Positions 13,601-25,600 of a DNA stretch of 64,000 nt are shown here, piece by piece (the stretch's first letter is position 1; each line of letters begins with the position of its first letter). A program made the position numbers and the translations under genes. Location: assembly GCF_949987535.1 (NCBI RefSeq), contig NC_080077.1, positions 35,863,389-35,927,388 on the forward strand. Direction: 5' to 3'. The notes beneath the pieces were generated by a model, which was not told where the DNA came from, did no database searches, and saw nothing but the letters and a program-made list of their open reading frames with translations. The DNA is from Balaenoptera acutorostrata. Taxonomy: Eukaryota; Chordata; Mammalia; Artiodactyla; Balaenopteridae.

Positions 13601-16600
13601 CAAATGCGTCATTGCATCTGCTTATTTGGTGATTATTTGGTGAATTTGCTCTTCTGAGGATGATGAGATAAGTAGAATAGATGATTTTAGTAATTGGGTT
13701 ACTTTCCCTTCTCATTATAAGATACATGAAAGTGATTATTAAATAGCTTTTTTAAAAAAGATAATTATGCTGATGTTTTTGCCACTGTATGTTTTCAGTT
13801 TTGAAAAATATTTTATTAATAAAAATTACCAAATATAAACAAAAGTAGATGTGTCCACTGAAAAAAAGTGCACGACCTAAAAGTTGAGAGTTATGTTTTT
13901 TTCGGCGGACATTCTTAGGACTTCAAGCCTGGAGACAGCATCTCAGATAACCCTGAGAAACTGCTCCGAGGAGGTGAGGGCGAACCAGGATATATAGGAG
14001 TATTTGCAACAAAGGGCAGGTAGTCGGAATGTCAAACGATTATTGTTAATTAAAGAAAACCAGATATCTCAAGTTAAGGAATTTACTGCTTTTCTGTGTA
14101 TAGGGAGGTGCAAGAGTCTGGGATCACTGAAGTCATTCCTTTGATGTGCACTTCAGCTGTCTGGGGCCAGTGTCCTGTGTTTTCTCATCCTGAGTTTCCT
14201 TAATCTGCACTGTTGGGGTGGCTGCAGTCTGATGACTGCTAGATGGGGGGCATTCCTTGTTTCCATCCCGAGTTCCCTCAGGGCTCACCATCGGCGGTGG
14301 CTGCTGTGACTGATGGCTGTGACATCCTTTGTTTACTGATATGACAGGCAATATTTTTTTTCTCAGACTAATACGTTGAAACCCTCATGTACTCATAATA
14401 GTATCAACAGTCATCAACATTATATTTGCTTATCTATCACTCCAGTTTTTTTTTTCTTTATGTACCTGGTCTCCTAAGAGGTTGGTTTCATATTTGTACC
14501 CTTTGTTTAATGAGCAGGAACAGAGCTCTAATTGTTCCTGTTAGGCAGTTAATCCTTGGTTGAGAAGGTCCAGGCAGGGAGATGAATTAGCATAACACAA
14601 GCATTAGCCCTGAAAAGTTATGGGACAGAAAAAAAGAATAAAATAGGAAAAAATCTAGTGTAAGTATTAACCCATTTATAAGATTTGAATTGATGCTACC
14701 AATGTTCTGCAGACTAAAAGAAGTCTTTTTTCAGAGGGCAGAAGTAATCAAAATCCAATTAGAAGCTTCAAGATTTGGGGTAATAAAAACCTGCTTACTC
14801 TGCAGTGAATGGGTTTAATGCCTCAAGGAAAAGTCTGGCATTTTAGAAACCTTTATACTCTTAATCTAGCTCGAAGATAATATCCTCCTTTGTCCGCTGA
14901 CCTCCCTTGTTACTTTTCTACCAATCTGTTGCCCCCTATTTCTCTGTTGCCTAAATTTCCACAGCGACCTCAAAGTTCTTGTCTAACTTCTTTGCTTTCG
15001 CTATGACTATTGTACAGTTCCATTGTAGCCTTATTAATTTGTAGACAAACTATTATAATTTTCTTGAAACCCTTCCATGTATTTTGAGGAAATTAATAAA
15101 TTCATACAACAAGCACTTAGGGAAAAAAAAAGAGGCTCATTTATGGTTATGTTACTGTAAGGGGGACCCCTTCCAGGGCCCAAGAGTGGACTCTTGTCTA
15201 ACACTCGGAATTGAATTGTCCAAGGAGACACCTGTACTGACAAAGCAAAAGATTTTACTAGGAAGGGGTGCCTGGGCGGAGAACAGCCGGGTATAAGGAA
15301 CTCAGGAGAACTGCTCTGCCACGTGGCTTGCAGTCTCAGGTTTTATGGTAATGGAGTTAGCTTTCCAGGTTGTCTCTGGCTAATCATCTTGCTTGTGCCC
15401 ATATTTGGTCCAATTCCTGGCAGCGCATACATCTCTCAGTCAAGATGGTTTCCAGCGTGAGGATTTCTGGGAGGTTGGCAGGACATATTATGGGCTGGCG
15501 TCTCCTCCCTCATTTTGGCCCCTCTTCCGGCTGGTGGTAGCTCATCAGTTCTGTGTTCCTTATCGGGACCTCCTGTTGTGAGATAATTCATTCAAGCAGT
15601 TATTATTCTGCCTGGCCAGGGCAGATGATTTCTGTCAGTGGTTCCCTAACAGTTCTCGGATAAGATATGTTTACAGGCTGGGCATTTTTCCACTCAGGAT
15701 ACATGTGGCTTAGAGTAAATATGATGTTGATAGTTCCCTTTGGAACTTAGGCTGGGCGTCGTGTGTCTCATCTTTGTTATTCTAGGAGGAGTGGAGGAGG
15801 AGGGTTGGGTCTCAGGGTATCATCCAGATAGGATGGAAGTATCCCCTTCTGCAGCAGCTCTCAAAACCTTTATTAAGTTTAAGTTCCGAGCTCCCAACTT
15901 TCATTCATCAGAGTAGGTCTAGATTTTCATTGGTTTCCTTTCTTTGAGTTTATTCTATCACAAGTCAGGGTTTCTCTGTCACTGGCTTATTTTCATCCTG
16001 TAGCCTAGGAAGAGGCCTGAACATTTAGTCATTGTTGGCTCAGTAGCTTTGGGAATAAATTTAATAAATTAAATATTTCTTCTCCCTAGGTCATGTTGGC
16101 TAGTGCAGTGTCATCTCTACTTTATGATACATTTAAAGCCAAAGCATACCTTATTATCTGATTGCTGTTACTGATATTAGTTATAACGATGATAGATAAC
16201 ATTCTTGTTCTAGTACTGTTATGTCAGGCACTGTTCTAAGCTCTTCCGTGTTATAACTTATTTATTACTAATTCCCCTAATGAGATATAGGTACTATTAC
16301 TAGCACCATTTTACAGGTGAGGAGACTGAGGCACAGAGAGGTTAAGTATCTTGCCAAAATTCAAACTAGCTATTAAGTGGTAGAGCCCAGATTCAAACCT
16401 AGGCAGTTTAGCTCTTGAGTCTGTGTTGTTACCCATTATTCCATATTGCTTTTAAACATTTTTAGTGTGACTTTTATCTTTTGAATGAGAAGTATGATAG
16501 TACATAGGTTAATACCCACTTCACTTTCTTTTCTACCAATTCTAAATAATTCCATCAGTATTTTAAGTACTCTAAAATCTAGTAATAGAAAATAAGCCTA

Positions 16601-19600
16601 TTAAAATTACTCTGTTGAGATAATTTAACAGGCTTTATAGGACAAATTTTTAATAGAATATAAACTATTCTAGTTTTAAACCTTCTAGCTCTTTGTGCTT
16701 GTGTTAATTTTCTCATCACTTTATTGTATAGACTGACCTTCCTGATAAAGGCTTTCAGTTAGGAAATTTGTATCATACTGGGTTTTACCATTCATTGACT
16801 GCCTTTGTTTTATGAATCAACATAGTTCTCCATCTCAAATTCATCTGAGTCAGTTAACTTCAGCAAGCACATACTATATGCAGAACATTGTACTACGAGC
16901 TTCTGAGGATAAAGAAGGCATTTTGTTAGTCTCAAAGACTTTATTATCTAGGCCTAGCAAATGCCATCTTCCCCTTCTCCTCTATAAAGCCTTCTCAACT
17001 ACCCCAACGCAATTGAAATGAATTGTTTCTTAATTGCCACTGTTCTCAGCTTGTTCAAGCATTTCTTGAAATACTTAATATACTATACCTTGATGCATGT
17101 TGCATTTCTTTATTTCTCACAAGATCTTTGAGGACTGGGAACTGGGACCACATTCTACTGATTATGTTCCCTATCCTTCCTTTGTATAGATGATGTGACT
17201 GATAATAAATCCAAACACAGTGTATACAATCTGTAAATTCTGTAGTGTAGTTAGAAAAATAAAAATACTGCAGAAACACAAAGGAGAAAACTATAACTGG
17301 GATTTAGAAACTCTTGATGGAAAAATATTTGATCTGGGCATTCCTTGAAATAGGTAGAGAAAAGGACAGGCTGTTCCAAATAGTGGGAATGATGTGAGCA
17401 AAGACACAGGAACAACAGTAACTGTAAGGTGTTAAAAGAATGACAAATAGTTTGTTGTTGCAGAAGTTAAGATGCTTGGATGAGGGGTGCAGTAGTCGGA
17501 TGAGGGGTGCAGTAGTCAATAAAGTTGGTAAAATAGTTTGGGATCAATCCTTCCCAAGGAATTTAGACTTCATTTTATTGGTGATATGAAATTATAATAT
17601 CCTATAGGGAGGTTTTTCAGGCAGGATGCAAGATATATCACAGAGGAAAAAGAAATTAAATATAGAGAGACCAGTTAGAAAGCAAGGCTGTTGTCATAAT
17701 CTAAGCATGAGTAACACAAGTCTGAACTAGTGTTGTGGCAGAGAAAATAGAAAAAGAAGGGATTTGCATTGGAAATATTTCAAAGGAAGGATTGAGGGGA
17801 CATGCTTGTTAACTCACTGAGCATGGGAGAACTATGAAATGGAAGAGTTAAAGATAATACCAAAATTCTGAGCCTTTTGGACCAGAAAACCTTTCCTGTT
17901 AACTCAGAACTCACTCTGTGATCTTTTACAGAGTATCCAGGTACATTTTCATCTTTCCAACCATTCTTTAAGTCAAATAGAACAGGTTTTTAAAATTTTC
18001 ATTGCTTCCTTATGGATGAGAAAACTGAAGTTCATAGTTAGGACTTGCTCAAGTTTATGTTGTTATTATGTGGCAACACTAGGATTAAAACCCAGCTTTT
18101 TCACAGCCCATTGGTTTTGCCATGCTGAATTTGAAGTATTAGCAGAATGTGAAATTTCTAGCAGGTTTTGGGACTCTACGTGAAAACAGTAGTTGAAGCA
18201 ATGGGAATGGTTGAGACTTCCAAGCGAGAAATTGTAGATAAAGGAGAGAAAGAGAATCATGGATTGGATTTTTGGTAATAGCATTTAGCTGAATAAAAAG
18301 AGATAAAGAAGAAAACTGGAAAATAACAATCAAAGAAATAGGAAGAGGATCAGGAGTGGAAGATGTTGCTAGAAACTGAGAATGTCAAAGTGAAGAAACT
18401 GGTCAAAGCAAGATGCTATGTATATTATGGAGACACAGAGGAAGATGAGGATAAGGAAAAGCCATTTAATTTAACAAATAGGAGGTTGTTAGAAACCTTT
18501 GAGGAGAGTCTTTTGAGAGAAGGCTGAAGACCACATTATACTAGGTTGAAGAAAGTATATGAGGGAAAAAAGAAGAGGCAATGAGTTTACACTATTAGGA
18601 AGCTTGTTTTTTATGTTTACGTTCTTAGGGGATCAGAGTTTGGGATAATAGGTGGGTTTGTCTTATGCCTCTTCCCTCCAAATTACCCTGAGTAGAACTC
18701 TCCTCTTTTCTGGGGTATATATATGACTTAGGTGTGAGAGTTACTCTCTCTCTCACACCTAAGTCTTTACTGATAGCTCATGCAAAGCTGAGCTCAAGGA
18801 ACCCTAGAAGATCAACACAATTAAATACTGCATCATTTGCATTTCAGACAGCTTCAAAGAGTTTTAAATGAAAACCTCATTTTAAAAAGTTTGGTATATT
18901 TTTGGCTTTATTACTTTCTAAATCCTGAAAGTGTTTTTTAATAATTTCTTATATAATACATTTGCATTGTATCTTTGTGTTTATTCTTATTTAAAGGATG
19001 GAATGGCCGTATGCATGTTCATGCAAAACACCTTAACAAGATTTATGAGGTAATGTATCTTTGTTTTTAAAATATAATTTCTAAAAAACCAAAAATAGCT
19101 CTTCATTCTATGCTTTGCAGTAGTTAAAAAATAGTCACTGATTTTCTAATCATATTTATTCTAATGATGAACTATTTGTGCCATCAAGGATTGTCATATA
19201 ATTAAATGTTACTGAAGGACATACAAGTATGTCTCTTAAAAAATAAGAGACGAGAGATAAAAAGAATTAAAGACATAGCACTTTTCCCTAAAGAGCTAAT
19301 ATTTAGGTATAATCTGGCTATATTTAGGTATAGACACGGGAAAGTTAAATACTGATACTAGAGCAGAATAGACACTGGTCAAGAGATGACACATAAAGAT
19401 TACCTAATATTCAAAATTAGTAGAATGTATAGTGAAGTGGTCTGTATCTGCAAGGAGATAGAAAAAGAGTTACCAATTGGAGAAGGCTTTTACAGATTCC
19501 TGAGGAAGATGGATTCACTTAGCACCTAGATGAGGAAGAAAAAGGAGAAAATTTTGGGCCTGTCATTTTGCTTTTGGGGTTACAAACTATGAAATGATCG

Positions 19601-22600
19601 GGCTGATTAGCTTTCTACTTCTATATTCTGAATGTAAACAATTTAAATATAATTAAAACTAAGGAAATTCATATTTATTTAGCATACTTGTTAATTGGAC
19701 GTCACTGTATTTTTGGTACTCGTTGTATGTGAGTCTAGAAAGAAAAGTGGAATCAACATTACTATTTAAAATACCTTCTTCATTGTCTTAGCTCCTATTC
19801 ACCTACTTCTCCCTATTACATTTGACTTTTTCTTAAATAAATCTTAAAACTTTTTTTTTTTTTTTTTAAATAATCCTTTTTAGGGACTTCCCTGGTCCCT
19901 AAAATGCAGAGGACGTGGGTTCGATCCCTGGTCAGGGAACTAAGATCCCATATGCTGCGGGGTAACTAAGCCCATGCGCCACAACTACTGAGCTTGCGCA
20001 CCTCAACTAGAGAGCCTGCGTGCCACAAACTACAGAGCCCACGTGCTCTGGAGCCCGTGTGCCACAACTAGAGAGAGAAAAAAACCCATATGCCACAACT
20101 AGAGAGAAGCCCGTGCCCCGCCAGGAAGAGCCCGCACGCTGCAACGAAAGATCCTGCATGCCTCAGCGAAGATCGTGCGTGCCGCAACTAAGACCTGATG
20201 CAGCCAAAAAAAAAAAAAATCCTTTTATTTGCAAGCAGTGTGTGTTAAGAAATTTGCAATTACTTTAGACCTGCACCTTTTCATTTTGGTTAGACCTACA
20301 AAAAATTCTATACTTTCAGAACATTTTAAATTCACCTTTTAAATACACACTTTGCAAAGTGGGTCTTTGCAAACACAAAAGGTTAAGACTTATTTTTACT
20401 TCAGAACCATTCTTTTATATAGGATCAGTCTCTGGATCATTTCAGTGAGTAATGAAAACATTTTTGATAGGAACCTTCAATAACAGTTCTGGAACTCAGT
20501 CTTCTGTACCACAATTCTTCCTTTTGGATACAGCCTTAATTTTCCCATCCGTAATTTGATATCAATAAAAATGGACTAAGACAATATCACATTGAATTAT
20601 TACCGATTGCCAGCTGCTGAAAAGTTCCAGGAGCTGTATACAGGCCCACCTCAGAGATATTGCAGGTTAGGTTCCAGACCACTGCAATAAAGCGATATTG
20701 AAATAAAGCAAGTCACAAGAATTTTTTGGTTTCCCAGTGCATATAAAAGTTATGTTTACACTCTACCATAGTCTATTAAGTATGTGATAGCATTATGTCT
20801 AAAAAAAATGTACATACCTTAATTTAAAAATACTTTATTGCTAAAAAATGCTAACCATCATCTGAGCCTTCAGTGAATCGTAATCTTTTTGCTGGTGGAC
20901 AGTCTTGTCTCAGTGTTGATGGCGGCTGACTGATCAGGGTGGTGGCTGCTGAGGGCTAGGATGGCTGTGGCGGTTTCTTAAAATAAGACACCAGTGAGGT
21001 TTCCTGCATCAGTTGACTCTTCCTTTCATGAATGATTTCTCTGTAACATACAGTGCTGTTTGATAGCATTTTACCCACAGAGGAACTTCTTTCAAAATTG
21101 GAGTCAGTCCTCTCAAACCCTGCCACTGCTTTATCAAATAAGTTTATTTAATATTTTAAATCCTTTGTTGTCATTTCAACAGTCTTTACAACATCTTCAC
21201 CAGGGTAGATTCCATCTCAAGAAACCACCTTCTTTGCTCATCCATGAGAAGTAACTCCTCATCTGTTAAAGTTTATCATGAGATTGCAGCAACTCAGTCA
21301 CATTTTCAGGCTTCAGTTCTAGTTCTCTTGCTGTTTCCACCACATCTGCAGTTACTTCCTCCACAGATGTCTTAAATCCCTCAAAGTCTTCCAAGAGATT
21401 TGGAAACAACTTCTTCAAACTCACGTTAGTGTTGATATTTTGACCTCTTCCCATAAATCGCAAATGTTCTTAATGGCATCTAGAGTGGTGAATCCTTTCC
21501 AGAAGGTTTTCAAGTGACTTTGCCCAGATCCATCAGAGGAATCACTATCTATGGCAGCTATAGCCTTATGAAATGTATTTCTTAAATAATGAGACTTGAA
21601 AGTCAAAATTACTACTTGATCCACAGGCTGCAGAATGGATGTTGTGTTAGCAGGCATGAAAACAGCATTAATTTCATTGTACACTTTCATCAGAGCTCCT
21701 GGGTGACCAGGTGCATTGTCAGTGGGCAGTGATAGTTTGTTTTTTTGGTTTTTATAAATTTATTTATTTTATTTATTTATTTTTGGCTGCTTTGGGTCTT
21801 CGTTGTTGTGTGTGGGCTTTCTCTAGTTGCAGTGAGCAGGGCCTACTCTTTGTTGTGGTGCGCTGTCTTCTCATTGCAGTGGCTTCTCTTGTTGCGGAGC
21901 ACGAGCTCTAGGTGCGCGGGCTTCAGTAGTTGTGGCACGCGGGCTCAGTAGTTGTGGCTTGCAGGCTCTAGAGCGCAGGCTCAGTAGTTGTGGCACACGG
22001 GCTTAGTTGCTGTGCGGCATGTGGGATCTTCCCGGATCAGGGCTTGAACCCATGTCCCCTGCATTGGCAGGTGTGTTCTTAACCACTACACCACCAGGGA
22101 AGCCCTGGGCAGTAATAGTTTGAAAGGAATCTTTTTTTTCTGAGCAGTAAATCAGCAGTGGGCTTAAAATATTCAGTAAAACATGTTGTAAACAGATGTG
22201 CTGTCACCCAGGCTTTGTTGTTCCATTTATAGAGCACAGAGTAGATTGAGCATAATTCTTAAAAGCCCTAAGATTTTCAGAATGGTAAATAAGCATTAGC
22301 TTCAACTAGTAGTAACCAGCTGCATTAGCCCCTGATGAGAGAGTCAGCCTGTCCTTTGAAACTTTGAAGCCAGGCATTGACTTCTCTCTAGCCATAAATG
22401 TCCTAGATGGCATCTTCTTCTAATATAAGGTTGTTTTGTCTACATTGAAAATCTGTTGTTTGGTGTAGCCACCTTCATGAATTGTCTTAGATCTTCTGGA
22501 TAACTCGCTGCAGCTTCTGTATCAGCACTTGCTGTTTTATCTGGCACATTTATGTTACGGAAATGGCTTCTTTCCTGAATTCTCATGAACCAACCTCTGC

Positions 22601-25600
22601 TAGCATCACACTTTTCTTCTGTATCTGCCTCACCTCTCTCAGTCTTCATAGAATTGAACAGAGTGAGGACCTTGCTCTGGATTAGGCTTTGGCTTAAGGA
22701 AATGTGGCTGATTTGGCCTTCTATCTAGACCAATAAAACTTTCTTCCTATCAGCAGTAAGGTTGTTTTGCTTTCTTATCATTCATATATTCACTGGAGTA
22801 GCCCTTTTAATTTCCTTCAGGAACTTTTCCTTTGTATTCACAACTTGGCTAACTGTTAGCCAAAGCCTAATCCAGCGCAATAAAGCAAAGCACAATGAAA
22901 TGAGGTGTGCCTGCATTATACAAAAACATCCATTTATTTGGAAGAAAGTTGATATGTCTATAGTTTAAAAATATATAATGATTTGGGGAGGTATTTTGAT
23001 AAGCTTACATAGCATTTAGTATGAATTATTATATCTTCATTATTATACTGTTTTGCTCATGATACATTGGCTAGTAGTTCTATACTTTGAGGTGTGATTA
23101 TTTTTATAAACATAGTTCAGTAATTTTGTTTCTATTGCATCTTAAGTTTTAAAAGTATTTGTAAATTAATATCAAAATTAAAAATATTCACATCCATTTT
23201 TCCTTTTTCCTTCAATATACAGACTTCCTTTAATAAGTGTTGCACTAGTTCAAGGTCGGGCACTGGGTGGAGGAGCGGAAGTTACTACAGCCTGTGATTT
23301 CAGGTAGGGTAAAAACTGTGTTACTCCTTGCACAGGCATAATTAACATATGCTCAAATTCATTGTTTGCCTGAATATCAATATTTTATTTATTCTTAAAC
23401 AGGATAATCAGTTAGTGAATATTTTCTTTTTGCCAATCATTAAAGTAGATAATTTTAGTCAGTCTAGTATAACTCCATAATTACTTCATTACTATGCATT
23501 TCAAAAAGTTAACAAAAGGATCTGAATAAATCAAATCCATATTAGCAAAGTCCCTGGGGAAGGAAACCAAGAAAATATATGAAACTTTAAGATTCCCAAG
23601 AATTATACAAGAAAAGTAAAGAACTAAAAAAACCCAGAGAAATAAAGAAAAGAGAAGGGAGAAAGAGACTGCTTAAGTCTTCCTCTTACGAATAACAAGA
23701 GGTTTTCTGAGAACTATTTCCTGTCTTTACTGTGATTTGTAGTAACTTTGTGGAGCTTTGGGGCTGATTAGGGAATTTAATTAGAGAAAGTTACTTGGGA
23801 CCAATTAACCATTCAGTCCCTAGAATTCGTTTTAGTATTGGCTAGCTGTGCTTCATAGGAATGACACAATTGTGATAAGGCCTTCTATAGTTTGGTTTTG
23901 TGTGTATAAAACATAAATGTTCAGTTTAATGACTTGCTACAAAATAGGAACCTATGTAACCATATTATAGGTCAAGAATTGAAACATTACCGGCATTCCT
24001 GAACCCCCATACATGCACCTTCTAAGTCATAGACCCTTCATTTCCATCTATAGGAAACTATTACCCTGTATTTTATGATAATTACTTTCTTACTTTCCTG
24101 TATAGTTTTATAAGTTAACTATTCTATAACCAATATATTCTATTTTTTTTTCTGTTTGAACTTCATATAAATGGAATCATATACTAATGGAAATACTATG
24201 AGGAAAGATTCAGTAAGCTAATTCATGCAAAGTAGTAACATTTTATTGATATATTAATTTTTCTTTTTTAAATTTATGACAGGTTTCAATTTATAAGTTG
24301 AAATATATCACTTTGTATTCACATAAATCGGGATTTTAAAATAGTTTTGGTGTATAAGACAATTTACAAAGATCCCAGTCTCTTTGAACACTAGTACTAA
24401 CTGGGGAGGATTCTTGTGTACACAACGAAAAATGGCCATTTCACATGACAGTGACCTCTGCTGTCATCAGTGCAGATTGCATTAGGAAGCTACATTTCAT
24501 TCTTTGAGGAGGAAGCAGTTATTGGCTTCATGGACAATATGAGACTAAATACAAATGCTCTGTGTGTGAAAGGATTAAATGCTTTCTCACTTTACCCTGA
24601 AACACAGGTACTTGTGGAATATATAATTTAAATATATAATGATATAATATAGATAAGATATAAAGTATATATTTAAGTATAATTTAATATATTTAAAGAA
24701 TCCTAAGGTATATGTGAGTATACATTATTACACTTAAAAATTCTCTACATTAAAAAAAAAAAATTCTCTGCATAAAAGTAAGTGCAAGTTAAAACTTTAT
24801 AGATGTACTCTGGAGAAAGTGTGCCCTCTAACACAGAGTCTGGTGTTCATCTTTTAAGCATTTATTAGACTTTTGCATCATCCTTTATATTCATTCCTGA
24901 CCTGTGTTTGGGTGCAGTTAGGGTTTAGGCCAAAAGGCAAAATCACAGAAAAAAATAGAAATTATTTAGTCCTTTAATACTGCTAATTTACCTTGCTATG
25001 TTATTCTCTAAATGAAGTGTCATGTGTTCCTAGAGCCTCATGAAATATTTAGTTGTTTTGATTATGAGTTATCTGAGGGTACTGCCCTCATCAGATATAT
25101 TCAGTAACATAACCAGATACAGTCACTTTTCCAATGAAGACATACTCATTTGTGGACCAACTACTTGGGCATATACAGACCCTCATATTAAATTGCATTC
25201 AGTAGAGTCATTCATTAAACATAGTTTAGCACCATGGCTAGCTAGGCACTGCCATTTAAGAAACTTGTATGTCTTGGGGTTTTGTTTAGTGTTTCTAGTA
25301 ATACAGTTTTATTACATTTTATAAAATTTCTGATTCACAACTGATAAGAAATTTTAAAAAAATAGAAACTGATCCTTCACAAGAGAAGTGTGAAAAGCAC
25401 TGTCCTAGACTATTCAGCCCTTTTAAATCTTTATACTAAATACAAGAGTTCTTAAAAGATAAAGGCTAATAGAGAGGGTTGTATACTGAAGTACATTACT
25501 AGCCACCGTTACAAGGTAGTGATAAATCAGTACAAATTACTCTAGGTGATTTTCCCCCCAACTTGATCAGTACCCTGTCAGTTATCTTCTATGACAAATT

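Larger units (their letters stand above)
10330..18996 (+). other. ECHDC1: ECHDC1 intron 2 (GC-AG type)
   Basis: The intron starts gcaagt and ends ttaaag. It contains a MIR (about 10,990-11,185), LTR-like blocks (about 11,289-12,000, 12,170-12,660, 13,905-14,350 and 15,156-15,651), MIRs at 16,205-16,430 and 17,940-18,100, an L2-like piece at about 17,030-17,200, a 20-bp tandem duplication at 17,478-17,517 and a strong hairpin at 18,725-18,765. An A-run with a GA repeat is at 10,799-10,850. I see nothing recognisable at about 12,660-13,900 or 15,900-16,200. Confidence 0.85.
19050..23222 (+). other. ECHDC1: ECHDC1 intron 3
   Basis: GT-AG intron (gtaatg ... caatatacag). It holds a CHR SINE at 19,883-20,219 and a Tigger1 transposon at 20,641-22,913 with a second SINE inserted. 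The stretch 19,050-19,870 shows no recognisable element. Confidence 0.85.

Noticed and set aside
21266..22649. Transposase-like open frames on the - strand
   Set aside because: Not rejected as Tigger1 remnants, but rejected as a functional or domesticated gene: stops, frameshifts, a SINE insertion and loss of the N-terminal part break the frame.
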